DNA from: DATFVA01 sp963815785
Lineage (GTDB): Bacteria; Bacteroidota; Ignavibacteria; Ignavibacteriales; Ignavibacteriaceae
Length of the DNA: 64,000 nucleotides
Direction of reading: 5' to 3'
NCBI GenBank assembly: GCA_963815785.1
Contig: CAWFHZ010000007.1
Coordinates: 310,001-374,000, forward strand
Made by a program: the position numbers and the translations under genes. Below are positions 44,490-53,559 of this stretch, piece by piece; positions within the stretch are counted from its first letter, which is position 1, and each line of letters starts with the position of its first letter. The notes under the pieces are model-generated. The model was not told the origin of the DNA. It saw only the letters and a list, made by a program, of their open reading frames with translations, and ran no database searches.

Positions 44490-46640
44490 TTATAACATCC
44501 CTGATTGTTTCCTAATAAACCATTCTATGCCCAGTAATAATATTGTTAATAATAATAACCATTCACTGGACCACAAACGAATTTCGCTAATTTCAGTTGT
44601 TTCCTTTGAAGCACTCTTCTGGATATTTTTAATTATTGGATAAAGTTCCTGCATTTCTGTGTAATAGAAAAATTGTCCCCCTGTATTATTTGCCAGCGAA
44701 GATAAAAATTCGTAATCCATTCGCGGATTAAGCTGTTCGATGTCTACTTCACCAATGTTAAAGCTTCCGCCGTTAGTTCCGAGTTTTTTATTATTCCTGT
44801 ATGCATCCCCGCTAAATGTAAAATCCCCGGGCTGGTTTGTGTGATATGTTCCTTCATAAAGACCGCTTCCAACAGAGTTTAGTATTATTTCATCTTCTTT
44901 ATTGTTATGCTTTAAATTGATTTTAACTTCCGCATCACTTACGGGGTTATATGAAGCATCATAAACTTCTGCAGAGAATTCAACCGGTTCTCCAAGTGCA
45001 TAAAACTTTTTAGATGTTTTAATTGAAACTTGTTTTTGCTCCTCATAACTTTTCAGCCATTTTACGCTATTGTAAATAAAACTATCAAAGAGGTTTGACT
45101 GCTTTGTGGCCGTCTGCAATTTCCATCTCCATATTCCGCTGGCAAGTACTGAAATAGATCTTTTGGTTCCTAATCTTCTCGTTATAATCAGTGGGGTTTT
45201 AAGAGTAATATTATTCAATTTTGCTTTTACAACCACTTCGCTTTCGGGTTTTGAAATAATTTCTGAATTGGTTATGAAAACCGGCGGGAGATTATTCCAC
45301 GAATCAAGAGGATTTGCAGAGTTGTTCTGAATTAATGGATTTTCGCTTTCAATGCTTTGAACTACGGACTGAACTTCTGAAACACCGTTGTCGGTATTCT
45401 GAATTTTAAAGGAAAGTTCAGGCTCTAACCCCCTGATTTTGTTCAGGTCCGTGTTATCCTCAACCAGCAGGAAGAATGGTTTTCCTTTTGAGGAGATTGC
45501 ATTTTGTACTTTGTTAATCAGCTCCTGGCTGGTTTCTTTTGTTGGAAAACCGATTAGAAAAATTATTTGAGCACTATCCAGTTCAACAGTGGGGTTGTAT
45601 TTTTCAATAAACCTGTTTGCCGCAACCTGGGTTAAAGATTTTACTGATAGATTTTTATCTTCTTCCAGAGAATTTTTAATAAAAGAAAGATCGGGGGAAG
45701 GGCTGCCGGCTAAAATAAATATCCGGATTTTGTTACTCAGTACATTTATATAAAAGATACTTTTATTATTTTCAAATGTAAATTCACCCTTGTGATTGTT
45801 TAATTCCAAAGCAAGCTTTTTCTCTCCTCCGTTTTTCGGTGTATAATTAAAAGATTCTTTCTGTGTGCCGTCATTCGATAATGCAATGTCCCTTTGTTCA
45901 ATAAGACTTCCGTTTTCATATAGTGAAATTGAAGCAGGCTGGTTTCCAAATCCCTTATTAAGGATGGTGGTTGAAATTGTTGTTGGAGTTTCTGCATATA
46001 TAAATTCATTGTGCAAAACACTTTTTATTTCAATATCATTTCTCTTTGTAGTATCACCCACACCAATTGTGTAAACTGGTACCTTCAACTTTTCGGCTGT
46101 GAACAGTGGATTTGTACCATCAGTTATTACCCCGTCACTTATAATGGAAACTGAGGCTATATTTTCTTTTTTATCTTTTATAAATGAAAATATTTTTGAA
46201 AAATTTGTACTTCCTTCGGGGAAACTTAACTGCGAAAGACTGTCAAACCGGAATGGAGTAATTTGAGTTCCGAAAATATATAATTCTGAACTATTGAGTA
46301 AATCATTTATCCTTAGTCCATCAACAAATCGTTTAACATTTTCACTTCTTTGTGTTCCGTCTTTTATTCCGATTGAACGAGAATCATCTATGAAAACCAG
46401 GTTAACAGGTTTTAGAATTATTTTCTTTGCAATAATTGCAACTGGTTCAAATATGATAAACAGGAGGATTATTAAAGCAAAAGTTCTTAGCAAAACTAAA
46501 ATTGTCTTTTTTGATGAACTGACAGGCGGAAGAGTGTAACGGTACATATAAATCGCATAAGCTGCCAGCAGAATTAATCCAAGAAAGAAATATATTCCGT
46601 CAAAAGAAAAAGAAAGATTAATTTTTTCGAAGTTAAACAT
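44490..46640 (-). CDS. membrane protein with von Willebrand A-like domain
   Basis: A 716-residue protein with two N-terminal transmembrane helices (YFFLGLILLAAYAIYMYRY and TILVLLRTFALIILLFIIFEP), a periplasmic region, and a C-terminal helix (WLLLLTILLLGIEWFI). The first soluble domain resembles a VWA fold: VFIDDSRSIGIKDG with the metal-site D-x-S-x-S (DDSRS), then SIISDGVITDG. Later parts (CARDB-like and Ig-like; PVFITNSEIISKPESEVVVKAKL; DAEVKINLKHN) bind or hold partners. Similar proteins sit with BatA-type VWA genes; exact role unknown. Its ATG at 46640 overlaps the PhzF stop region, so the two are coupled. Confidence 0.72.
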   Translation of the reverse strand: MFNFEKINLSFSFDGIYFFLGLILLAAYAIYMYRYTLPPVSSSKKTILVLLRTFALIILLFIIFEPVAIIAKKIILKPVNLVFIDDSRSIGIKDGTQRSENVKRFVDGLRINDLLNSSELYIFGTQITPFRFDSLSQLSFPEGSTNFSKIFSFIKDKKENIASVSIISDGVITDGTNPLFTAEKLKVPVYTIGVGDTTKRNDIEIKSVLHNEFIYAETPTTISTTILNKGFGNQPASISLYENGSLIEQRDIALSNDGTQKESFNYTPKNGGEKKLALELNNHKGEFTFENNKSIFYINVLSNKIRIFILAGSPSPDLSFIKNSLEEDKNLSVKSLTQVAANRFIEKYNPTVELDSAQIIFLIGFPTKETSQELINKVQNAISSKGKPFFLLVEDNTDLNKIRGLEPELSFKIQNTDNGVSEVQSVVQSIESENPLIQNNSANPLDSWNNLPPVFITNSEIISKPESEVVVKAKLNNITLKTPLIITRRLGTKRSISVLASGIWRWKLQTATKQSNLFDSFIYNSVKWLKSYEEQKQVSIKTSKKFYALGEPVEFSAEVYDASYNPVSDAEVKINLKHNNKEDEIILNSVGSGLYEGTYHTNQPGDFTFSGDAYRNNKKLGTNGGSFNIGEVDIEQLNPRMDYEFLSSLANNTGGQFFYYTEMQELYPIIKNIQKSASKETTEISEIRLWSSEWLLLLTILLLGIEWFIRKQSGML

Positions 46641-47509
46641 TAAAAAGTAAGTTCTCCCTTTAGAACGGTGACTGCTTTCCCCGAGATATAAAGTTCATTC
46701 CGGTTCTTATAATAGTCTACCTTAACCCTTCCTCTTCGTCCCATAATATCACCCTGTTCAAAAATTAAAGAGTTATCCTCATCGTTATTTTTTATGAATC
46801 CCAGTTTTTTAAAAACCATTAACATTGGTCCGTTGGTTGAACCGGTAACAGGATCTTCATCTATTCCATAAAACGGTACAAAGTATCTGCTGTGTGCAAA
46901 ACTTTCTTCATCAACAGTTTCAAGAGTGTAAACAACAACTCCCTCAAACTCATGCTTGTCTTCGGTAAGTCCATTTAATGATTTGAAATCCGGATTAAGA
47001 CTGTGAAGTGTTTTTAAACTATCAATTCTTAAATAAAGATTACCGCTTTCTAAAATAATAAAAGGTGTTTCGTCAACCACAGATGTTCTCTCAATTCCAA
47101 TAGCATCAATTATCTCTTCTTTACATCCGGAAAATTCTTCCATTTCATACAATGGAACCTGCATAAAGTAAAATCCGTTTTTCATTCCGCAGTTAAGTAT
47201 TCCGCTTTTAGTTTCAAATTTTAGTGATGAATTATCTTTCAGAATTTTATTTTCATTTAAAAAATGAAGAGAAGCGATAGTTGCATGCCCGCAAAGTTCC
47301 ACTTCAACTGCCGGTGTAAACCATTGAAGTTTGTAATCTGCTTTTTGAGATGGTGATAAGAATGCTGTTTCAGCAAGGTTCATTTCTTTGGCAATTTTCT
47401 GCATCTGCTCTGAAGAAAAATTATCATTGAACATAACGCCTGCAGAATTACCTTCGAATGGTTTATCTGTAAAAGCATCTATCTGAAAGATTTTAAAGTT
47501 TTTTGCCAT
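46640..47509 (-). CDS. PhzF family isomerase-like protein
   Basis: Two-domain PhzF/DapF-like fold of 289 residues. The signatures are KIFQIDAFTDKPFEGNSAGVMF at the start, AETAFLSPSQKADYKLQWFTPAVEVELCGHATIAS with the catalytic Glu in AETAF, and DEDPVTGSTNGPM toward the C-terminus. PhzF itself isomerises an anthranilate precursor for phenazine; most homologues have no known substrate, and no phenazine genes are near. It overlaps surE by 17 bases and is followed by the VWA membrane protein. Confidence 0.88.
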   Translation of the reverse strand: MAKNFKIFQIDAFTDKPFEGNSAGVMFNDNFSSEQMQKIAKEMNLAETAFLSPSQKADYKLQWFTPAVEVELCGHATIASLHFLNENKILKDNSSLKFETKSGILNCGMKNGFYFMQVPLYEMEEFSGCKEEIIDAIGIERTSVVDETPFIILESGNLYLRIDSLKTLHSLNPDFKSLNGLTEDKHEFEGVVVYTLETVDEESFAHSRYFVPFYGIDEDPVTGSTNGPMLMVFKKLGFIKNNDEDNSLIFEQGDIMGRRGRVKVDYYKNRNELYISGKAVTVLKGELTF

Positions 47510-48272
47510 TTAGTAAATTTTCAATATCCCAGTTTTTCATTCTCTCAAAAGTTTCATAATCAGTCAAATCGAAATGAATAGGACTGACAGAAACATAATT
47601 TTTTCTTATAGCAGCCTGGTCGGTTTCCATTTCAGTATCAACTTCCATTAGATTTCCGGTAAGCCAGTAATAATTCTTCCCGTAAGGATCAACTCTTTGC
47701 TCGTAAATATCATCCCATTTTGATTTACCCTGGCGTGTTAATTTTATTCCGGCAATTTCTTTTTCTGCTACATCCGGTACATTAACATTTAATAAAGTCC
47801 CCAGTGGTAAGTCTTTTCCGGCAAGCTGCGCTGCCAGAAGCTTAGAAATTTTTGCCGCCAGCCTGAAATCAGTTGCATCATGATTTGTTACTGAAACTGC
47901 TATTGAGGGAATATCCATTATGGCTGCTTCCCTTGCTGCTGATACCGTTCCGGAGTAAATAATATTTATTGCGGTATTTGAACCATGATTTATTCCCGAT
48001 ACAACAAGATCGGGAGGTGATTTTAAAATATTTCTTATTCCGATCTTTACACAATCTGCAGGAGTTCCGCTGACTGCGTAACCAAAAAAAACACCATTCT
48101 TCTTATAATCGATTACTCTCAACGGCACCTGCATTGTAATTGCGTGCCCTACTGCACTTTGTTCCTTTAAAGGGGCTACTACTGTTACCTCCCCGATTTC
48201 CTTCAGTGAGTCTGCCAGGGCAGCAATCCCCGGAGCTTCTATACCGTCATCGTTAGTTACAAGGATTTTCAA
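47493..48272 (-). CDS. surE: 5'/3'-nucleotidase SurE
   Basis: Metal-dependent nucleotidase dephosphorylating nucleoside monophosphates in stationary phase. The N-terminal LVTNDDGIEAPGIAAL carries the metal-binding Asp-Asp pair, with VVAPLKEQSAVGHAITMQVPLR, SGTPADCV and SGINHGSNTAINIIYSGTVSAAREAA following, all family hallmarks. The start is TTG 48272 preceded by AAAGGAA; an in-frame ATG at 48317 adds 15 residues before the conserved start and lacks support. Length 259 is normal. It overlaps the PhzF gene, so an operon surE-phzF-VWA is likely. Confidence 0.94.
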   Translation of the reverse strand: MKILVTNDDGIEAPGIAALADSLKEIGEVTVVAPLKEQSAVGHAITMQVPLRVIDYKKNGVFFGYAVSGTPADCVKIGIRNILKSPPDLVVSGINHGSNTAINIIYSGTVSAAREAAIMDIPSIAVSVTNHDATDFRLAAKISKLLAAQLAGKDLPLGTLLNVNVPDVAEKEIAGIKLTRQGKSKWDDIYEQRVDPYGKNYYWLTGNLMEVDTEMETDQAAIRKNYVSVSPIHFDLTDYETFERMKNWDIENLLNGKKL

Positions 48273-48602
48273 TTTATTTCCTTTTCCAGATTCAAAATTA
48301 GTATGCCAATATAACACTTGGCTTTTATAGTCTCAATTGAATGTGGAGGTACTTCTGCTTAAAATTTTCTTTTGTTTCTTATATTAATCCGTAGTTGTAT
48401 GGGTGTAATAATTTAATATCATAAATAAATATTAATTGGTTATAACAATGTTTCTTACTGTTAATTAAAATTTAATTTGACTTATATTGAAGCAATTTAA
48501 TAAGTTTCAATTGTGCTCACAGGGCTCTTTGAATTTGGGTGCCGTACTACGTCACTTCCAGAGATACACGGCTAATTAACGAATTAATATTTTGGGGAGA
48601 GT
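48273..48602. other. intergenic region upstream of surE and the accessory lipoprotein
   Basis: Divergent promoter region of 330 bases. A 5-bp imperfect stem (GCCGT near 48541, ACGGC near 48569) precedes the lipoprotein gene. No tRNA, conserved gene or consensus promoter was identified. Confidence 0.4.
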
Positions 48603-49658
48603 ATGAAAATATTATTAACAATAATTTTACTGCTGTCAATCCTTTTTTTTTCTTCCTGTAAAAAAGACTCAATTACATCAGAAAATGATGAGCAATCAGG
48701 GAGAAGAGATTACATTTGGACTCTCGACACAATATATTCAGGCAGTTTTCAAACAAATTTAACAACAATGTGGGGAAGTTCATCAAAAGATCTATGGATT
48801 GGTGGTTATGATGCAGATAATTCAAAATGTGTTTATCATTACGATGGAAATCATTTTTATATATCTTCTATTCCCGCAACAAATTTCATAAAGGAATTTT
48901 ATTGTATAAAAGGGATCAGCTCTAATAATATATTTTTTATCGGACAGGCTAATTACATAAATCCTACACCACCCCCAAATTTTCTTGATAGTGGATTTGT
49001 TATCCAATATTTAAATGGTCAATGGAAAGTACATCAAATTCCAAATATCAGTCCTTTGATTACACTTTGTTTCAGGAATACTGATGAAGTTTGGGTGGGT
49101 GGTGGAAAAGGTTCATTATATAAATATGATGGCTTGAGATGGGAAGGATATCAATTGGGAGATGAAAAATTGCTAATAAATTGTCTGGTTACTGATAACC
49201 TTAATGAATTTTATGCAAGTGGTCATACTGAAAAAATATTGTCTGGACAAGGTTCTTATGTAGCAGATTATTTATATAAATATAACAACGGCAATTGGTT
49301 TTTAGTCGATTCAAATGTCACTACAAATAATTATAATAGGTTCTCCTATCCGGTGTTAATGAAAAATATAGACGGTAATATTTATGGAAGCGGGGAGAAT
49401 GGCTTTGTCAAAAAAAATGGGAATTCGTGGATGATTCATAATGCTAACATATATGGGCCATTTGATGGAACTAGTTCTAATAATATTTTTATTGCAAATC
49501 GAGAATCTGGAGTAAATCATTTTAATGGTTTTGATTGGTATCGATTTGAGGGACTACCTCATCTAAATTATTATGATCTTAAAGTTTTTGAAGATGCGGT
49601 ATTTTTATTAGCGGTTGAAAATAATAAATCTATTATAATAAGAGGAATTTTAAAATAA
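48603..49658 (+). CDS. lipoprotein with beta-propeller-like repeats, function unknown
   Basis: A 351-residue predicted lipoprotein: signal peptide with lipobox LFFSSC (cysteine about 19), followed by KKDSITSENDEQ. The mature part has repeated TMWGSSSKDLWIGGYD, GISSNNIFFIGQAN and SSNNIFIANRESG phrases, resembling blades of a beta-propeller of the two-component-sensor or Kelch-like kind. No catalytic motif. GGGGAGAG precedes ATG 48603. The gene is AT-rich and flanked by gene debris, suggesting a variable region. Family not recognised by name. Confidence 0.7.
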   Translation: MKILLTIILLLSILFFSSCKKDSITSENDEQSGRRDYIWTLDTIYSGSFQTNLTTMWGSSSKDLWIGGYDADNSKCVYHYDGNHFYISSIPATNFIKEFYCIKGISSNNIFFIGQANYINPTPPPNFLDSGFVIQYLNGQWKVHQIPNISPLITLCFRNTDEVWVGGGKGSLYKYDGLRWEGYQLGDEKLLINCLVTDNLNEFYASGHTEKILSGQGSYVADYLYKYNNGNWFLVDSNVTTNNYNRFSYPVLMKNIDGNIYGSGENGFVKKNGNSWMIHNANIYGPFDGTSSNNIFIANRESGVNHFNGFDWYRFEGLPHLNYYDLKVFEDAVFLLAVENNKSIIIRGILK

Positions 49659-50127
49659 TTTTATTACGAGATATATACTTATAATCATTTTTATTCCTCA
49701 AATGTTTTCTATGGTTAGTTTTGCTTCAATTATAGAGGCTATTAAAAATCATGTAGATACATCGAATAGATACAGTACCGTTAACATTAGGTTGGGTTAC
49801 TTCCCTTACGAAGGTAAATCATTAAACTCAAAAAAATTTCCTCGGCTGTCATGATCGTACCGTGACAGAACAATAGACTAAGGCATATATATTCCTCCCA
49901 TATCAGTATTCACTATAATAACCGGATAATAATCATTCACATAATTTCTCCATTTAAATATTTCAAAATTGATAAAACCTTTATCTGTTATAATCTTTCC
50001 ATAATTGAAGCGGAATAATTACCTCGTTATGACCGTGGCAACCAGGTAACAAATAATCCGGAATTGTTTTATTACTAGTTTCAGTGTTAATTCGTGCCTA
50101 AATATTTCTTAAATTTACACTTTAACT
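49659..50127. other. intergenic region with gene fragments
   Basis: No intact gene. On the plus strand an open frame at 49702-49854 codes 50 residues (…IIEAIKNHVDTSNRYS…) without a Shine-Dalgarno. On the minus strand two overlapping frames at 49878-50107 look like remnants of a larger gene (separate entry). Confidence 0.45.
49878..50107 (-). pseudogene. possible remnant of a decayed gene
   Basis: Two minus-strand frames overlap with a shift between them: one ends at 49981 and contains TIPDYLLPGCHGHNEVIIPL, the other ends at 49878 and contains GKIITDKGFINFEIFKWRNY and PVIIVNTDMGGIYMP. Both are protein-like, neither has a start codon with a Shine-Dalgarno, and together they look like the last 80 or so residues of a lost gene. 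Family unknown. Confidence 0.35.
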
Positions 50128-50868
50128 ATGCTGATACTTCAACCACATATCTTTAGCGAATTCCCCGAAGTAATTTTCGGATTCAGTACTAAGTTTGGTG
50201 AAAATGAAAAACCACCATACTACTTCAATCTCTCTTTCTCTGTAGATGATGATAGAAAAAAAGTTTCTGAAAACAGGGAAAAGTTTTTTGTTTCACTTGG
50301 TCTGTCTCCTGATAAAGCCGCGATTCAAAAACAGGTTCACGGAGATACAATTACCATTGTGAATAAACCCGGAAACATTGGTGAAAGTGATGCAATGATA
50401 TCCGGTAAGACCGGGCTTGGTTTATGTATCAGCACAGCAGATTGTACTCCTGTTTTCATCTTTGATAGTAGAAAAAAAATAATTGCTGCAATACATTCAG
50501 GCTGGAGAGGAACAGAAAAAAAAATAGTTAAAAAAACAATTAAAAAATTGAAAGAAGATTATAAAAGTAACGCGGAGGATTTGTTTGTTTATCTCGCTCC
50601 TTCTATCAGCCAGGTGAAGTATGAGGTGGGAAATGAAGTGGCTGAGCTGTTCGATTCAAAATATTTATTGAAATCCAACGATAAATTTCTGCTTGATGTT
50701 TCATCTGCAAATTATGATATGCTGATTAATGAAGGAATTCCTCCGTATCAAATCCAAAAATCATCTCTCTGCAGTTTTGAGTATTCAGAAGTTTTTCATT
50801 CCTACCGTAGAGATGGGAAAAAATCGGGAAGGGCATTAGGATTAATTGCTATGAAAGAAACCAAATGA
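50128..50868 (+). CDS. pgeF: YfiH/laccase-domain purine nucleoside phosphorylase
   Basis: Member of the YfiH (DUF152, PgeF) family, active on purine nucleosides and involved in peptidoglycan editing in E. coli. Signatures: QVHGDTITIV, SDAMISGKTGLGLCISTADCTPVFIFD, AAIHSGWRGTEKKIV and APSISQVKYEVG, with the zinc-binding His and Cys residues of the family (His in QVHGD, Cys in TADC, His in AIHSGWRG). Length 246 is normal. Its stop overlaps the ATG of the next gene, so it heads an operon with the transporter and folate genes. Confidence 0.9.
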   Translation: MLILQPHIFSEFPEVIFGFSTKFGENEKPPYYFNLSFSVDDDRKKVSENREKFFVSLGLSPDKAAIQKQVHGDTITIVNKPGNIGESDAMISGKTGLGLCISTADCTPVFIFDSRKKIIAAIHSGWRGTEKKIVKKTIKKLKEDYKSNAEDLFVYLAPSISQVKYEVGNEVAELFDSKYLLKSNDKFLLDVSSANYDMLINEGIPPYQIQKSSLCSFEYSEVFHSYRRDGKKSGRALGLIAMKETK

Positions 50869-51779
50869 ATGAAAGAATAAAAATAATTCTTATTTTCTCT
50901 CTTATATGTTTCATCTGGGGTTCAACATGGCTTGCAATCCGCGTAGGTCTTGAATCTATGACTCCTCTGTATTCATCCGGTTTCAGATTTTTACTTGCAA
51001 GTGCCCTTATTTTCCTCTGGATGAATTTCAAAAAGATAAAACTTCAAAAAGACAGAACAAGTGTAAAGTTTTATTTTATTATGGGAATTTTTTCATTTGT
51101 AATTCCTTTCGGTCTTGTTTATTGGGCTGAACAATTTGTTCCTTCCGGGCTGTCGGCAGTGCTATTTGCAGTTTATCCTTTCTTTGTTGTTTTGTTTTCA
51201 TATTTTTTAATTCCATCGGAAAGACTTGGCTTTGTGAAGGTTTTAGGAATTGTGATCGGGTTCGGGGGAATACTTGTAATTTTTTCAGATGATCTCGGAG
51301 GTAATATTACTTCATATTTACTTGGAATGAGTGCCGTAGTACTCAGTGGAATGATGCAGGCAGGAATCGCTGTAATCATCAAAAAGTACGGCAATCATCT
51401 AAATCCTCTTACTATGAATTTTATACCAATGCTGATTGCCGGATTTGCTCTTTTTATTCTTGGTGTTTTATTTGAAGATTTTGCAACTTTAAATTTTAAT
51501 ATTGATGCTGCATTGTCAATATTTTATCTTGCTTTATTCGGCAGCATAGTAACCTTCACTTCCTATTACTGGTTACTTAAACGAGTCAATGTAAATTTGC
51601 TTTCTCTTATGGCTTTTATTACTCCTATAGTTGCTCTTTTTCTGGGATGGCTTGCATACAATGAGGAGCTTACTTTAAATCATTTCTGGGGTAGTGTACT
51701 TGTGTTAACCGGACTGCTTTGGGCAAACATTGGGAATATTTCTAAATTCAGGAACAGGAGATTAATTAAACCTGCTTAA
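50865..51779 (+). CDS. EamA/DMT superfamily transporter
   Basis: Inner-membrane protein of 304 residues with ten predicted helices in two EamA repeats: LIFSLICFIWGSTWLAIRVGLES (first helix with the family W-G-S/T motif) and LIPSERLGFVKVLGIVIGFGGILVI, then the second repeat near LALFGSIVTFTSYYWLLKRVNVNLLSLMAFITPIVALFLGWL. Such proteins export amino acids or metabolites; the substrate here is unknown. ATG 50865 overlaps the pgeF stop (ATGA). folB follows 15 bases later. Confidence 0.88.
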   Translation: MNERIKIILIFSLICFIWGSTWLAIRVGLESMTPLYSSGFRFLLASALIFLWMNFKKIKLQKDRTSVKFYFIMGIFSFVIPFGLVYWAEQFVPSGLSAVLFAVYPFFVVLFSYFLIPSERLGFVKVLGIVIGFGGILVIFSDDLGGNITSYLLGMSAVVLSGMMQAGIAVIIKKYGNHLNPLTMNFIPMLIAGFALFILGVLFEDFATLNFNIDAALSIFYLALFGSIVTFTSYYWLLKRVNVNLLSLMAFITPIVALFLGWLAYNEELTLNHFWGSVLVLTGLLWANIGNISKFRNRRLIKPA

Positions 51780-51794
51780 TTTAATGGAGATTTT

Positions 51795-52166
51795 ATGTTA
51801 AATATTATCCGGATAAAAAAAGCAACTTTTTATGGTTATCACGGAGTACTATCGGAGGAACAAACTGTCGGCGGTAATTTTGAAGCAGATGTAGATTTAT
51901 ATACTGATTTTTCTAAAGCAGCAACCAAAGATGATTTGAATGAAACAATAGATTACCACAAAGTATATAAGTTTATTTATAAAATTGCGCTGGATGAAAA
52001 ACACTATTTGATTGAATCTCTGGCAACCAAAATTGCAAATGAACTACTATTAAATTTTAAGAAAATACAGAAGGTAAATGTCAGGGTAAGGAAAAATAAT
52101 CCGCCGTTGGGCGGAGTTGTTGATTGTGTTGAGGTCGAAGTAATTAAAGAAAGAAAAGAATTATAA
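51795..52166 (+). CDS. folB: dihydroneopterin aldolase
   Basis: Cleaves dihydroneopterin to hydroxymethyl-dihydropterin in folate synthesis. The 123-residue protein has the family start IIRIKKATFYGYHGVLSEEQTVGGNFEADVDLY, the catalytic Glu and Lys/Tyr regions and the C-terminal RVRKNNPPLGGVVDCVEVEVIKER motif. Next is folK, whose product consumes its product; the overlap of pathway and spacing (9 bases) supports an operon. ATG 51795 has GGAG upstream. Confidence 0.93.
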   Translation: MLNIIRIKKATFYGYHGVLSEEQTVGGNFEADVDLYTDFSKAATKDDLNETIDYHKVYKFIYKIALDEKHYLIESLATKIANELLLNFKKIQKVNVRVRKNNPPLGGVVDCVEVEVIKERKEL

Positions 52167-52175
52167 ATTTAAAAA

Positions 52176-52685
52176 GTGAACACTGAAATTCCGGTAACTG
52201 CATACATAGCGCTGGGATCAAATAAAGGCAACAGGCAGGAAAATCTTAAAAAGGCTGTGGAATTAATTGAATCTGATGAAAATTGCAGAGTGATTAGCAA
52301 ATCATTTGTTTATGAAACCAAACCGTTTGGCTACCTGGAACAAAATAATTTTTTAAATGCGGTTGTATCTGTTGAGACAAACTTTGAGCTTCAAGAATTT
52401 TTTCATTTTTTAAAAGAAACTGAAAAGAAACTCGGAAGAACAAAAAATGAAAAGTGGGGACCAAGGGAAATTGATCTGGATTTATTATTTTACGATGAGT
52501 TGATTTATTCTGATGCAGAACTTAAAGTTCCGCATACAGGAATAACGGAAAGAGATTTTGTAATTGTACCCTTTTGTGATATTGCTCCGGATTTTATTCA
52601 TCCTGAGAAGAAATTGAAAATTTCACAGATTGACTTGAACAAACTAGAAAAAAATATAATTAGTAAAACAGAACACAAACTATAA
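52176..52685 (+). CDS. folK: 2-amino-4-hydroxy-6-hydroxymethyldihydropteridine pyrophosphokinase
   Basis: Transfers pyrophosphate from ATP to hydroxymethyl-dihydropterin. The family motifs are present: YIALGSNKGNRQENLKKAVELI, SFVYETKPFGYLEQNNFLNAVVSVET, GRTKNEKWGPREIDLDLLFYDE and VPHTGITERDFVIVPFCDIAP. Length 169 is typical. The start is GTG 52176 (NTEIPVTAYIALGSNK). No folP is adjacent, so this is a partial folate cluster. Confidence 0.94.
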   Translation: MNTEIPVTAYIALGSNKGNRQENLKKAVELIESDENCRVISKSFVYETKPFGYLEQNNFLNAVVSVETNFELQEFFHFLKETEKKLGRTKNEKWGPREIDLDLLFYDELIYSDAELKVPHTGITERDFVIVPFCDIAPDFIHPEKKLKISQIDLNKLEKNIISKTEHKL

Positions 52686-52695
52686 CGGTATTAAA

Positions 52696-53355
52696 TTGAG
52701 CGATCTCCCTGAAGTAAAATATATTGCGATTGAAGGAGTGATAGGTGCCGGAAAAACTTCACTTGCAAAAAAAATAAGAGATAAACTTGATGCTGAACTA
52801 ATACTTGAACAATTTGAAGCCAATCCCTTTCTTGAAAGCTTTTACTCTGACCGGAAAAGATATGCATTTCAGACTCAAATGTTTTTTCTGATTAACAGAT
52901 ACAAACAGCAGGAACAGCTTAACCAGGAGAACCTGTTTACAGAGCACACAGTGTGCGATTACGTATTTGAAAAAGATAGAATTTTTGCTTATTTGAATCT
53001 TAGTGGAGAAGAACTGAAACTCTACGAGAGTATTTTCCCTTTACTTTCCAGGAGCCTGAGAAAACCGGATCTTGTTGTTTTTCTTCAATCGAGTGTTGAC
53101 AGACTTATGTTCAATATTAAAAAAAGAAGTCGTAAAATAGAGCGCAACCTTACAAGAAGTTATATTGAAGAACTGAGTGAAGCTTATACTCATTTTTTCT
53201 TCAGGTATACGGGTACACCTCTGCTTATCGTTAATTCAACCGAATTGGATTTTGTTAATAACGAACAGGATTTTAACGAACTATTTAAACAGATTTTCAG
53301 AAAGGACAGGGGAGTTACTGAATACTTTAAACCGGAATCTAAGAGGACAGAATGA
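52696..53355 (+). CDS. deoxynucleoside kinase
   Basis: Kinase of the dCK/dGK type that phosphorylates deoxynucleosides from salvage. It begins YIAIEGVIGAGKTSLAKKIRDKL with the P-loop GVIGAGKTS, followed by the EHTVCDYVFEKDRIFAYLNLSGEE active-site region with the Glu-Arg pair and the KKRSRKIERNLTRSYIEELSEAYTHFF lid with Arg residues. The family name is clear; the nucleoside preference is not. TTG 52696 is the start. It follows folK by 10 bases and overlaps the next small gene by 4. Confidence 0.88.
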   Translation: MSDLPEVKYIAIEGVIGAGKTSLAKKIRDKLDAELILEQFEANPFLESFYSDRKRYAFQTQMFFLINRYKQQEQLNQENLFTEHTVCDYVFEKDRIFAYLNLSGEELKLYESIFPLLSRSLRKPDLVVFLQSSVDRLMFNIKKRSRKIERNLTRSYIEELSEAYTHFFFRYTGTPLLIVNSTELDFVNNEQDFNELFKQIFRKDRGVTEYFKPESKRTE

Positions 53356-53555
53356 GTTTTATGAGGTTAGTATTATTCTTTATTTTATTTTATGCTGTTT
53401 ATTATATTATAAAATTATTTATCATTAACTTCAGAATAGGCGCAAGGAAGAAAGATAAATTTAAAACAGAAAACAAACAGAATAGCAAATATGAAAATGT
53501 GGAGGAAGCTGAATTTACAGAAATTGAATCGAAGGAAAAGAACGATAAAAAATAA
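53352..53555 (+). CDS. small membrane protein of unknown function (DUF4834-like)
   Basis: A 67-residue protein: one transmembrane helix (LVLFFILFYAVYYIIKLFII) then a charged, lysine-glutamate-rich cytoplasmic tail ending KEKNDKK. The layout resembles small Bacteroidota membrane proteins of the DUF4834 type, but the match is by eye. Its ATG overlaps the kinase stop (ATGA), and the GT9 gene starts 4 bases after its stop, so it is translated as part of the operon. A longer frame at 53177-53428 in another phase is a shadow of the kinase. Confidence 0.7.
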   Translation: MSFMRLVLFFILFYAVYYIIKLFIINFRIGARKKDKFKTENKQNSKYENVEEAEFTEIESKEKNDKK

Positions 53556-53559
53556 TTAA

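Noticed and set aside
53177..53428. 83-residue open frame overlapping the deoxynucleoside kinase
   Set aside because: Out-of-frame shadow of the kinase; the real small gene is 53352-53555.
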